This document shows, piece by piece, positions 46,448 through 59,049 of a stretch of DNA of 64,000 nt. A program made the translations under genes and the position numbers. This DNA comes from Ooceraea biroi (taxonomy: Eukaryota; Arthropoda; Insecta; Hymenoptera; Formicidae): positions 2,666,001 to 2,730,000 of the forward strand of contig NC_039510.1 in assembly GCF_003672135.1 (NCBI RefSeq), written 5' to 3'. The notes beneath the pieces were generated by a model. It saw only the letters and a list, made by a program, of their open reading frames with translations, was not told the DNA's origin and did not search any database. Within the stretch, counting starts at the first letter, position 1, and every line of letters begins with the position of its first letter.

Positions 46448-48775
46448 TGTGTGATGCGCGCGCGTATGTACAATTTCAACAAGCATAATTTATAGTTAAA
46501 AAGGGACACCTTTTTTAATTATATTATAGTTTATATTACAAAATTACATGGGATAATCCATATCGATTCAGATTTGATTTATTAAATATTATTTTTCTTC
46601 TTCCTTTCTCTCTTTCTTCTGCAACATCATTAGCATATGTTACTTTACATGCACATCTTCCATTGTTTTGATACGATGTTGCTATAGCAATTCCATCAGT
46701 TTTACCACTAGTAGTCAGGTATCGATTCCCAGGTGGCAGTCGTATGCCTACACATTTACGTTAAAGTTCATCTACCTGCGGTGCGGTGTCGAACAGTGTC
46801 GAATAGTGTCGAATAGTGTAAAAAAAACTAACATTCGGATTTATAACAAATAAGAGAGTTCCGAAAAAATGGCTCATAGGACTAGTACAAATTTACAATA
46901 ACAATATACATCATAAATCATTAATTTATATGAAAATGACAGTTTCGATGATGAAACTGGAAGCTTTATCGAAAAAATAAACTGAATCTGTGCGTTTGAA
47001 GTTGATGAGATACTCTATTGATCAGGCATCGCATTGCCGGTCCGGATTGTGCTCTTTTATGCGGGTATGAACAAATCGTAATAGTAAGTTAACTTGACAT
47101 GTTTCATCACGCGTATGACGCGTCACATATATGTGCTTTATCAACTTTCTTACGGAAATTGAAGTCACACGTAGATAACAGCAATGATTTTGTTTGTATT
47201 TTATTATTAAATAAATAAAATTTCTCTATTCTTTTAGAAAATAATATACATAAATGACCAGCATGATTAATTCGAGATTTATATTATTATACATTATTGT
47301 ATCAAAACTCCTTATACTAAAGTTTATAGTCACAATATAACAAAAATGTAACGTGATTTACAGAAAGTTTTTTTGAATAACGAACGTATAAAGTATAATC
47401 CGAGAAAATTTAAATTTCATGGGAAAAGGACATAATAATCGTATACATAAAAATACATAAAAATAATCATATGCATTATTCAGTATAATGCTTCGCTTTA
47501 TTGTACTTGCCATTCTATGTATACATACGCAATAATCAAAGGGCTTAAGGATTAACATTTTCAGCCCGGTAAGATTACCGCTTGACGTTTTAATTCCGCC
47601 AACAATATGTTGCATTACAGAATACAGATATTTACATTTATTACTCTTTATCATTATTTAATAAATAAATATGCAACTAGCCGAAAGTTTAGACCAATAT
47701 TTTTAAGATTTTTAAAAATCTATAAAAATGGCTTACATAAGAAGATAAATAAAACTGATTAATCACAAAATGTTGCGTCATACTTTATGTTCTATATATG
47801 TTCTATATATGTAACATTCATTTTTATATATATTTAACTATTTCTTTTTTACATTTATTTCTCTGCTCGTAGTATTGCGCAATTTTATTTTGGTAATACA
47901 AAGGGTAGGCACCCTGCGTATTAAATGTTCAGTCACGCGTGTATAATTGCCTGCTCACGTGACGTCACTGAGTCGTATCCGTTTTACTTACACTTTCCGG
48001 TATCTATCGGCGTCTTCATCTACACTTTGCAAGTCGTACGTATGCAACGGAGATATGCACACATGCACGTACGCACGTATATCTTTCAGTGGCCTTATCA
48101 TCCCAGCAACTGGCGAGCGGAAAACACGTAACCCGGCTGATCGACTGCAGCTGTCGTTTTCGTGTATAATGTGTCTCGATAGAACGTGCGCAGGTGAAGT
48201 CAACACTGTACCATATGATGAAACGCGTAAGCGTTGAACCAGTTGCTGATGAGTCACGTTTCGCAAGCGAAAAAAGTGTCATGTGCATGTTCGCATTCTT
48301 TCTCGGTCTTCCTATTCTCTATCGTACCCATTCATTCTTCTTTAAATAATATTAGGTCATTAAGTACTCTGGTTCGCGTCTAGATAACAATAAATCAAAC
48401 TAGACACACTTGACTAGACAAAACAGCATAGCTTGTCGTAAATTAACTTTATTAATTTTAGCAGGATAGGCAGTTTTTAAAAAACACAATCTAAAATATC
48501 GCTATATTTATTGAGTGCTATATCGGAGAGTTGTATCACCATCCAGACGCGACCTGAATTACATAGTTACATAGTTAATGACGTAATATTAATCTTTTAA
48601 TAATGAACAAGATTTCTAATGTAACTGCAACATTTAAGATCGAATGCAACAGTATAACGAGGTTGATGTTGAGATCGTGCATGCCTGTTCCCTTAATTTT
48701 GCGACACCCTGTAGTCGTCTTTGCTGTCACGGCGCGATCCTATTAAACGCATTCTTACGGCACGACACAGTGGAC
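46448..48775. other. Noncoding stretch
   Basis: No gene recognised. Somewhat GC-richer DNA at 47920-48300 has overlapping open frames on both strands but no family match or splice-bounded exon. Confidence 0.5.
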
Positions 48776-48989
48776 ATCAGTGGACACTCGACTTTTGCGG
48801 CGGACACATGTCGTGTTGGCCGAACGCCGTTGTTCGACGACTATTTGTCCTTTGGTTCGCTTGTATTTGTCATTTGCGTGCCGTTATTCCTGTTTGGTCA
48901 CTATCTCTGTCGAGTTCCTGCGTAGCGTTGTGGTGCACAGTATGCTCGGTGTATTATGCGGTCAGCGTATCGTCTATTACGATAACGAG
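48776..48989 (+). promoter_or_regulatory. Candidate alternative promoter and first exon
   Basis: A CpG-rich block starting with an initiator-like ATCAGTGG (48776-48783). Near its end, ATG 48942 opens 16 codons (MLGVLCGQRIVYYDNE) to a donor GAG|GTAGTG (48989/48990), phase 0. This phase matches the exon at 51079, 2.1 kb on, so it may be an alternative start for the same gene. The donor is moderate and no TATA is present. Inference only. Confidence 0.3.
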
Positions 48990-51078
48990 GTAGTGGAGAG
49001 GGAATCCGTTTAATTATCGCTGCCCATGCTGTGTTGATCCTAAATCGCCGTTGTTCGAATCCTTCTATATCTCCGTATTCCTGCAAACGCTGGGAGATAC
49101 ACGGATAAATATTCAGCCTCGTGTATATGCATATGTGTGTAGGAGACGATTGATAAAGGTGCGAAAAATGTTTGTTGAGTTAGATGCGCTTTTCTCCATT
49201 CTTACTGGTGCAACAACAGGAAATGTTTGATCTTGACGTGGAGAGAAATTATCACAAGTTCAGAGATATTAATAAAAAGTAAATAACAAAAAATAATAAA
49301 ATTTTTATTTTATTTATTTTTTATTTAGTGATATAATCATAATAAAAAGATTATGAAAAATCATTTAATCAAAAAAATATATATATGGATTGCACAAAAG
49401 CAGATATGCGATATTGCTAGAGTGGAATATAATAAGTAAAGAAGTCTTATATGCAGGCGAATATAATCTGTATTTCATAATATAATATCTTCTTCTTACA
49501 ATCGGCTTTAAGCTAGAAACTAAAGTAGAAGAACGTCCCTCAAGATTGTAGCATTCCCTCGAGATTACACTCAAGTTTCCGGCTGATCATTAAGCAACTA
49601 ATGTAAACGGCTGTTCAATATCGGGATGGCGTGTCTGAAGCACTCTCAAGGTTTAAAGTTTAAGAAGAGCACTCAAAGCAAGCAAGGGAGCAAACGCGAC
49701 GCGACGCGACGGACTCGAATTAAAATGGTCCACTGAAATTCATTCCCCGAATTAAACGGATTAGATCCAATCAGCACTCGTCGCGGTCGTTGCTGCTGCT
49801 GCTTGCTGAAAGAGAAGCAAAGCAGAACACGCAACGCATGTTGCGTAACGATGAGAGATACGAGAGAGAGAGAGAGAGAATTTAAATCGATTTCATCCTT
49901 TGTTTAACTAACTTAATCGTGCTCGGAATATCTGAATGTTTTTGGACATCTTTTCAATTTGGTGGATATATATTTTTCTTATACATATGAGATATTAAAT
50001 CCAATTAATTATAGTACAGTTAACTATAGAACGGAAAATAAATACTCTTTTGAGATTAGTGCCGCGGTATAACTATTCCTCATAGGAGAGAGAAACGTAT
50101 TTAAATTGCACTCGTGCATTATTGCCACAAATACATATCTATATTTATATGACTTGAATGAATTAATGATTGATTTGAATGATGATTTGCTAATCGCGAC
50201 GTTTAAAAAAGCTGCATTAAAAAAAAAGAAATATCTTGATGCAGAATTAATAAAGAATCTTTTTCTACATAATATCTATTATTTATTTTTTTTCATTACT
50301 TTTGTCAAATATTCTTTTAAAGATTAAAGATGTAAGATAATAGCTTTTTAAATACGCAATTAAAATATTATTTATAATAAAGTAACATAAGAAATTGATC
50401 TATAAATATAATTTTACGCTTTGGCAGCGCAGAAGTATTTTAAGAGTATAAAAATGTTTAAATTCATTATAAATATCGTGTACCGCAAATTTCCGATATG
50501 TGCTAACAAAGAAAATGCCCGACTATAGAATGTTTCTTACACGTGTCTGTCATGGAAGCTTTGTCGGATCGTTTCTTCCCTCACAACGCTCAATATTGAC
50601 TCTGCAAAAGTGCTCACGGGTGGAAACCTTCTAATTTTCCGGCCTCGCGATTTTCGCCGACGCAATGCAAATACAGCTTCGATAGCAACCTCGCCGCTGC
50701 GAGGACGACGAGAACATCTTACGAAAAATCTCGTGACGACTACCATTGCCGCGATTACTGTCTCCGTATCGTAATATCACATCTTGTTTAAAAATAATGT
50801 CTTTTTTACTTAAAAATATACATAATATGAAAATCTATTTAATCTTTTGAATTAACTAAGCAAATTACAAAGTTGCAGTTACTTCATATTTATGTAATCT
50901 TAAATATTCAATGTGTAAATTGTGATATACACATTCGAGACATAAATCTCTATTTTATAAGTTCTGTTATGATATCTGCTCTGAAAAATAATTAATATTG
51001 GCATATATTAATATATTGATCTATTGCTGAACGAGTTCGTACTCTATTTTACTGACCCTAACCGCTTCTGTTTTACAG
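48990..51078. other. Noncoding stretch, probably intronic
   Basis: A GC-rich block at 49690-49830 with (TGC)n, and another at 50540-50760, stand out. Neither has a convincing exon. A short (GA)n run lies at 49864-49880. Confidence 0.45.
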
Positions 51079-51152
51079 CTGCTTAATTCCCTGGCGACCG
51101 ATTTGGACTGCATGCTGAACGAGCTCTGCACGACCCCGGATTCCTACGAACG
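51079..51152 (+). CDS. Internal coding exon of an unrecognised plus-strand gene
   Basis: Bounded by acceptor CTTCTGTTTTACAG and donor GAACG|GTGAGC. Of the three frames only one is open: 24 codons, LLNSLATDLDCMLNELCTTP and then DSYE, plus two bases of an Arg codon. The codons are GC-rich at third positions, unlike the surrounding AT-rich DNA. The peptide is predicted to form a Leu-rich amphipathic helix; it recalls the short leucine/aspartate helices near the N-termini of adhesion adaptors of the RIAM/lamellipodin type, but that is a weak resemblance and no name is given. It enters in phase 0, compatible with either upstream candidate exon (41620 or 48989). Downstream exons were not found with confidence, so the gene probably continues beyond the window. 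Confidence 0.6.
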
Positions 51153-54100
51153 GTGAGCATCTTCTTTTTTTTCTTCAGCCTCTTCTCGAGGAGGTCAAGT
51201 GCGACCGCACCATTCGTTTCTTCTCGAAGTCGAGATCGATCGATGGTGAAACCTTGCTCGTGCACACCGGTCATTCTTGTCGGTAACTTGTGGATTGGTT
51301 CGACCTAATAATTGCATTCCACGTTTTTCACTTGCGTTGCAATTATATTATCAATTATTATGCGAACGAATTTTATTATTAATTATTACGCAGGCATTGT
51401 CCACAGATAAACATTGCAATCTGTGTATCTATATTAAATACGTGCATACATGGAAAAGAATATCCGCTGTGTGTTATATCTCGGAAAAATTCAGCTCGCA
51501 TTTCGAGGGGAGAACACATTTACCATTCTTGCCCCACGTGCAACAAAGATTAAATCGTATTAATTCCAGTAATTTATGATGGAAACCTCGTGCGAATAAT
51601 TTTCATATTGCATCAAATCCTTCTCATGATATACGAGAGACTGTGTTTCCCATAATATTTGAGAAGTTACATAGAACACCGTGGATATTATACCGCCGAG
51701 CCTATTAAGCCCCAAACGAGTTATCTACATTTACTATATATCAGCTTTATTAATTTTATGCTAATTTTAATGATTAATAATGGTTAATCTGATGTAGTTA
51801 CAAATTTATTATAATTTTTAGTTGAGATACTTATCATTTTAATATGCATAATATTATTTCTTTGATAAAAACGTTTATATATATTATATTTATATTTACG
51901 TATTTATACATAATTATTTGTGTATTTATACATAATTATACAACATATTTATTATTCTTTGTGTATGTTTGCGCGCGTACGCGTATGTATGTGTTACAAC
52001 TGAGATTAAACTTATTTAGCATTTGGAGTGCGTTCTCCTATCTACTCCAAAGATAAGATGGACGATGTATTTCTGAATGGACGCAAAATTTCAATAGAGT
52101 TTGCGGAGAGTTTAGGCATTCGGCAAAGTTCCAAACCTACAATTAGCGTAACTCCAGCTCCATATCGATGAATACGATTAACTGTGACAATTAAATGAGA
52201 CGATGATTGTATGTTTTAGCTGATATATTGGATTCTAAACTAGGGCATTAGATTATCCCATCTTCGCAATTAATTAATCACGATTATGACTATGAATAGT
52301 TTAACGGTAAACAGTTTTATTGTTACATTGAAATATTGCTAGATCTAAAATCTCCTTTGAAAATAACGTTGAAACAGACAGCTGCCAACCTGAAGCAATT
52401 ATGCATAATATTATGACACTAATGCTGAACACATGTCACGAATGGGGTCGTTTGCTGGCGGCAATTTTGCATATATAATATTTATGATATTAAGCCGCGT
52501 TGCGCTTATACTTGAAACTTTGTTGCTTGAAGAGCGCAATTAACTAATTAGGTAACATAATTATGAGACAGCATATTACAAATATAGAGAAAACGAAAAA
52601 TATGATATAATAATGATAAAAAACAATCGAATGCTTTTTTTATTTAAAATTTGTATAAAAAGTAAAATTGTTTTTTGGAGTCACTGTTTTATATGATTTA
52701 TTCACAACGATTCGTATACTTTATTCCGTCTTTTAGCACGTGTCGCAATGTTCAATCGCAATGCGTACGAAATGTGACAGAAATAACCAACATACGCGCG
52801 CGTAAGAGAAAGAGAGATATCGAGTTTTTACTTTTAGTTTATACACTCATACATCAATAAAAAACGTGCGAAAGTATGTGTACATGCAAATTAGTGCGAT
52901 GGACAAAAGTGAGCGGCGTGAGTTTTGTACGAACGAAATTTCCAATTTTTCTCCTATCGCTGTTCGCCGGAGATATCAAGCCTCCCCTCACTGTTTTCCC
53001 TCGCGTTTTCCGGAAATGTCGTTTTTCGCTTTCGACACACGTCTGACACTTCTGTTCGTCAAATTCAAGCGGACGATGGTAACCAATGTCCTCCCCAGCG
53101 TAACAATGAAATAACAAAAAAAGAAAAAACTAGTCGTTGATACGCGCGCGGAACTTTTTTCGCCGTTGCCCTGTTCGCCGTAGCACTGTTGCAGGGGTTT
53201 GAAATCGTAAAATGTATATTTTAACAGATACGCACGTATAGACATGCATGCATGCACAAACAGCGAAAAGGTAGAGAGAAATAAAGAGAAGAGGGAAAGA
53301 AAAAGAAAGAAAAGGAAAATATCGCGCACGTTTTTATGATTAAATATAAATGAGATTCATTTTGAATTAAATTTTCCTAAAATGATTTTCTCAAAACCTA
53401 TTTATATTAATTTTATAATTCTATAATATATAATTTACATATAAATATTTAAAGCAAGAAAATAATTTTTGGATGATTATGTGTAGTGTAAATACGTTAA
53501 AAGATTGCCGTATTTAAGAATTGAATTCCATTAAAATTATTACGTTAAATTTACTTTGTCCAAAGTTTTTAATCTTTTTTTTATTTTTTAAGCTTGTTCA
53601 TCACTTTCATTGGGAGCAATGAGAGATTCGTAGGTACGCTTCGCGAATTTTTGATCAGTCATGTCATAAGCAGATTTCCGGGTTGGTCCCGCGCCACTGT
53701 CACTTATACCCTTCGACAAGGGGACGACGATAGCGAGCACGAGGGACCGAGATGCAGAATTGAAATGAAATTCCTACCTCGTTCTCTGCAGTTGAATTAT
53801 TATTGACTGGCAATCCCGTTAAAACTTCACTTTTGTTTAGAAATGGTAGAATATTTTTCGTGCTCTTTGAAAAGAAAGAGGTTGTACTAAAAGAAATTGT
53901 ACTAAAGAGAAATGGAAAATAGTGTTTATTTCTGTTCTTCAACAGTTGCTTATATAATTTACATTTATCAAAACTTAATTTCTGTAGAGTAAAATGAAAA
54001 ATGGAGATAATTATTCTGATTCGATATTACGAATTATTTGCGTACATAATTATTATATGAATTTAGTTTTGCAGTAGTCTCTACTCGCGATATGACCAGC

Positions 54101-57100
54101 TTTTTATTCAATTTTAATTTTATTTATAATTTAATTGATATTAAATTGATACTTATTTGTAACATGTAATTATTTCTATAAAATATTTTATAGAAGCTAT
54201 TACTTGTGTCGATTTAGTGTCGTGCATGACAATAAAATACTGCTGATCTTAAATTCAAGGATGCACAATATTGGTGTGTCTGTGTGTGTATATATGTAAC
54301 ATTGAATTGATTTCATAGCTTATTTATAGGTGCAATCAAACACGATTAGATCTCGATTGAAGAGAGAATCATGTTTGATTGAAAAATTCTAATAACAACC
54401 TATCAGCGTTAAACATTTAATAACATTTTCCACCAGTCTAATGGTATATTCTCTACTGTACATGGTGCACATACATCATCTCTGGATATTTCCCAAGCCA
54501 TTAAACGAAGCGTATTTCGGCCGACGTGAATTCGAGAGTGCAGCAAATCCACTTTTAATGCATTCTGTGGCCCCTGTCTGCCTCCCCATTCTGCAGCATC
54601 TTGACGTCGAAAAATAATGCAATTCCCCACTCCCCGTTTCCCTTGGACGACTCCAGGATTCTCGATCGCAGCATTAGATTCGCGTTAGACCGGGCGAGAT
54701 CGTTCAAGACACATTCGGTATGACATAAAATTTTCGCAGTAATATGAAAACGTGTGTTTATGGCTTCGTCTCGAGATGTTTTTTCAGTACTCGTCTTTTT
54801 GCACGAACAAAATAGAATTCCTTTCGTCGGGTCATGAAATATAATAAAAGATAAACCGAAGAACGCTTCTTTCTCTAAGATAAATTGATTTAATGTTACA
54901 TCTTATATAGTTATTAAATACAATCGAAAACTTTTTTCGGATATATTGAAAAAGATGTTAAATTAAAACTTAAGTGTTTTAATTAAACTAACTAGTTTGA
55001 ATTAAACTATATCATAATATAAAAATAATACATTTATTTAAAATTTACGAAGATAAAAAGAGAACTTAAAAACAGAAAACGATGCTTTTCTTCAGAGTGT
55101 TGCTGTTATATATGTTGCAATTACAATTAAGATAGTGCAATTCCGAATTCTCTATATAACACTGCACACTCTACACTACTTCACGAAGGTTTCCCTTAAT
55201 GTAACAAACGCTACATGGAGAACCGGGGAACAAGTTTGAGATACGATGCTCTCGGGAATTGTGGAACCTTCAAGTCTTGCACCATGACGGCTGGACCACG
55301 AGTACCATGGCAGAAGCATGGTAGAACCACTATCCCTGTACATGTACAGCTATGCATTCTCATAACCACGCCTAGAAGTCGTTCATCTGGCGAAACTGTC
55401 GGTCTAGACCGTTGCCTGTCCGAAATTTATGAGATCCACCGTGAGGTTTCTGTCGCTGACAATCTTATGTGCTCCGAGAAGCCGTTAGCCATCAATATAT
55501 AATGCGCAGCATCACATTCAGAATATATCGATGTTGAAAAATGAAGAATATAGATAGGAAGCGTACGGCAAAGAAAAATCAGTTGATTTCTAAAATATTG
55601 AAAGTTCTATTCAATTAATTTTTGGCTTATTTTCTATGTATGAACAAAGAAACAATCAAGTTTCTACAAAGAAGTTGAGGAGCAAACCAGTGTTTGTTAT
55701 TCAAATGCAGAGCTTTGCTAGCCATTTATGTTCCTAGACTCCTTCTAGAACCATTCTTGAGGGAAGCTGATTCTTGGCTTTAAATTTCTTCATATCTCTC
55801 AGACACGAAAATTTGGACGAGTCCACCCAATCGTACGAACAACGAAGAGATAAAAATCGAAAGTAAGTGAATGCCGAACTGGTTTGCGGAAAGAACAGAC
55901 CATAGAGATTCGCGAGAAGTGAATCCAACGGGCGGTTGAGAGACAAGGAGAGACAGAGACAGAGAGAAGAACGAATTATCGGGAAACTTGATATAGCGAC
56001 GCTGCGGCACCGTGGGGATTCCCCGGGGTCGGTTTCTCCGGATATCCCCCTGATTCCTGACGGCTAACGCGAGTCTGATGTTTGCCGAGGGGACTGTGCG
56101 CGAGTACACCCTTATCCGTAGCCACTACCCCATATCGTTAACGGGTAGACAAAGGGTGCGTGCTCGCGTCGCCGGAATACGTGAGCCCCGAGGCGCTGCT
56201 AATTCCGTCGATAATAGATTTTCAAGTTCGCGCATCGCGTTATTTCCGCCATTCGTCCGCTTCTCGTTTGCGCGGATTGTATCGGACAACGAAGCTATCA
56301 CATATATGGGATGATGAAAAGTTAACATTTTTCGGAAGAGTTGTGCACTGTATTTGATATAAGAGATTTTTCGCACGTATCGGTGAATCAAAACGACGCG
56401 ACGTTGACAAGCTTCTCCGTGCGAGAAAAGTAAATGCTAAAAATGGTAATGCTACGTAAATGAGGAATCCCGCGCTTTAAAGCTCTCCAGTAGGGTTTCG
56501 CAAGTAGATGTGGCGCAACATATTGTGCCCTTAATTAACTCCGCTGTTAGTAACTGACATTTGCAACCCTTACAATCGCCTAATTTCCGGCAGTCGTCAA
56601 CACCAGTCCTGCTATTTCACGAAGATGTCATTTGAAATGAAACAGGGTCGCAATGTCTGCGGCAGATTTCGCTTCCTACGGTATTCCTCTCAATCATCCA
56701 ACAGTATTCATTTAATTAATATAGGGTACATGTTATCTTATTAATAATACGATGTAAACTGCCTTGGAATGATGTCGGAATGATGCTTTTATCTATATTG
56801 ATTATTAATCGTATTAATTATTAATAGACATCATTTTTAACATTATTATATTGTTATAATATTATAAATTGTGCAGCTATTTATAATTTCGCGTATAATA
56901 TAATAATTATTCTAATCTGAATTAATGAAGAACTAATCGGTTTTCCTTCATGCTGTTATAAATAGTTGTTAATAGTAGTCGGTAGATTAATAAAAGAGTA
57001 CGTTACCCGCGTATAAGAGTACACGTTACGAGTATATAATCTCCAGAATATATTGCATATGATAATATAACATTAGTCTGTCTGAACAGTAGTATTATAC

Positions 57101-57363
57101 AATCTTATGTTACCTAATGTAACTACATCCATAAATTTGCAAGCGTAACAAGTTTAGTGAAGAAGTAGCGCACTGCATTATATATGACTTCTTAACTACG
57201 TGGTAGATCCATACAATTACAATTTAAACAACTTACATGTACATTATGTTTGAAAAACTTATTTGTTAATTATACAATGATAAAATCGTATTTTTCTCTT
57301 ATAGTATAAGTTTTCTTCTTTAGAGAAAATATATTTCATAAAATTTCATTGGTATTGACATAT

Positions 57364-57388
57364 ACACACCCACACACACACACACACA
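57364..57388. repeat. (CA)n microsatellite
   Basis: Short CA run in noncoding DNA, with one interruption. Confidence 0.9.
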
Positions 57389-58217
57389 ATATATAATATA
57401 GATAATATTGATAGAGCTATACCATTTAGATTATACAAGATAATTAGTGACAGTACGATCGATGGGAATTAAAGAGAATTGTTATCAATCGTTAGCGTGT
57501 AGGGGAGAAATCAGTATCCTTAAAAGGGAATCTCAAACACGTAGCCTAGGGGAACCTGCGCACATCCAATTTATGGTCCACATCGATTAGGATACCCTCG
57601 ATCGTAGTGGCTGACATGGATAATTATCTCAATCATGTATGTAGATATTTTTGAAACTCAAGACTTAAAATTAATAATTTGGATCACTGTCTTCTGTCTT
57701 TCCTAAATCGAGGAAACATGATTTACCTTGTTTCTAAATTTTGTTTTTAAATCTCTAATATCATTCAAATAATTTATATTTCTGTATATATTCTTTTATT
57801 TCTTATTATGTCAAATTTAAGAGAACGAAACAAGTTAAAATTTTTTATTTGGTTAATAAATTCTTTAAAACTTTTATTTTTGTTGAATTTTGTTTTTAAT
57901 ATTTCTTAAAAGTGATCTAATCATTTTTATTATATAAAAAGCAAGTTTCATCTTATTTAAAGTTGCTTATTTAAAATCCTGCGGATGTTAAGAAAATTTA
58001 TGGACGAGTAATTTGTTTAGGAATGCGAAAAAATATTTATATGTTTAATCACAATATCGAAATCGCAGCAATAGATACATGGGGCTCGTCGTCATTTATG
58101 GGCCGTCGCGCCATAAAGGGGTCGTACGGCAATTCAAGCGGAACGATAACGTTCCAATAGCTCATCTTTTACCTTCCGCAATCGCAACGTTAACCTCTCT
58201 TTCTCTATCTCTCTCCC

Positions 58218-58218
<1 letters not shown>

Positions 58219-58251
<33 letters not shown>
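58219..58251. repeat. (TA)n microsatellite
   Basis: About 16 TA units after a TC-rich tract. The Ile-Tyr open frames across it are repeat artefacts. Confidence 0.93.
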
Positions 58252-58253
<2 letters not shown>

Positions 58254-58997
58254 TTTCCTTCCTGCTAAAGGGGAAGAAAAGGGAAGAAAAGACTTGCCAA
58301 ATTTTCGCGTACGTGATCATTTTTATGCTGTGACGAGCAAATGTTCTCACGCAATAAAGCTTCTACATGACTGGTTTAGAAAAATCTCGTTTTAAAAATT
58401 TCCTTTTTCTAGGATGAAAGAAAAAGGACGGAGAGAATTCTTCTAAAGAGGATTCTTGTAATTTTTCATTAACGAAACTTAGATTTAATTGAAGTTTTAT
58501 TTGATAATAAACAAAACCGCGGTAATATGAAGAGAGGTTTTAAGGAAGTGCAATGTCCTTGCATATATTGTCTTCCTAAAATGTTTATTATATCATGCGA
58601 TTTATATTTTTTTATTTATATATCATACATATTTTATACGTAATATCCTTTATATCATCCTTTAAATAATGTATACACGTTTCAATAGATAATTATTGTA
58701 TAAATCAGAACTTAAGCTTAAGAAGACATAAATCTTGTATCAATAATGTGGCAATGATCTTTTTCCTAATATTTTTAGAATTTGCGCCTTATCGTTTTTT
58801 TTCTTCCTCTCTCTTCTCGAAGACAAAACTGAGAGAGTATAGCTTGTGCTTGGAACAACGACTCAATCGATAACGGTCCACCCTTGAATAATGCACGCTT
58901 TGGCCGGCAGGAAACGAACCATCTTTTTTTCAGAGTCGTCTGCAGGCAGTTAGTTGCCCTCTAGAAACAAATTTAATGGCCCATTGCATTTTATTTG

Positions 58998-59049
58998 ATA
59001 TATTGTAAAGATATAAATTATTTACATAATTTATATCTTTACAATATAT
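58998..59049. repeat. Perfect 23-bp inverted repeat (hairpin)
   Basis: Arms at 58998-59020 (starting ATATATTGTAAAGATATAAA) and 59027-59049 are exact reverse complements around the 6-base loop TTTACA. The arms are less simple than the surrounding AT-rich DNA. Confidence 0.85.

Noticed and set aside
49048..49060. tRNA B-box-like GTTCGAATCC
   Set aside because: No matching A box or cloverleaf could be drawn upstream.
50537..50746. Arg-rich 69-codon minus-strand frame with possible splice sites
   Set aside because: Low complexity from a GC-rich block; flanking splice signals are ordinary chance matches and no neighbour exon fits.
54409..54630. 73-codon minus-strand frame (MGNCIIFRRQDAAEW...)
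   Set aside because: Looks somewhat protein-like but has no recognised domain, no supported splice partners and no promoter.
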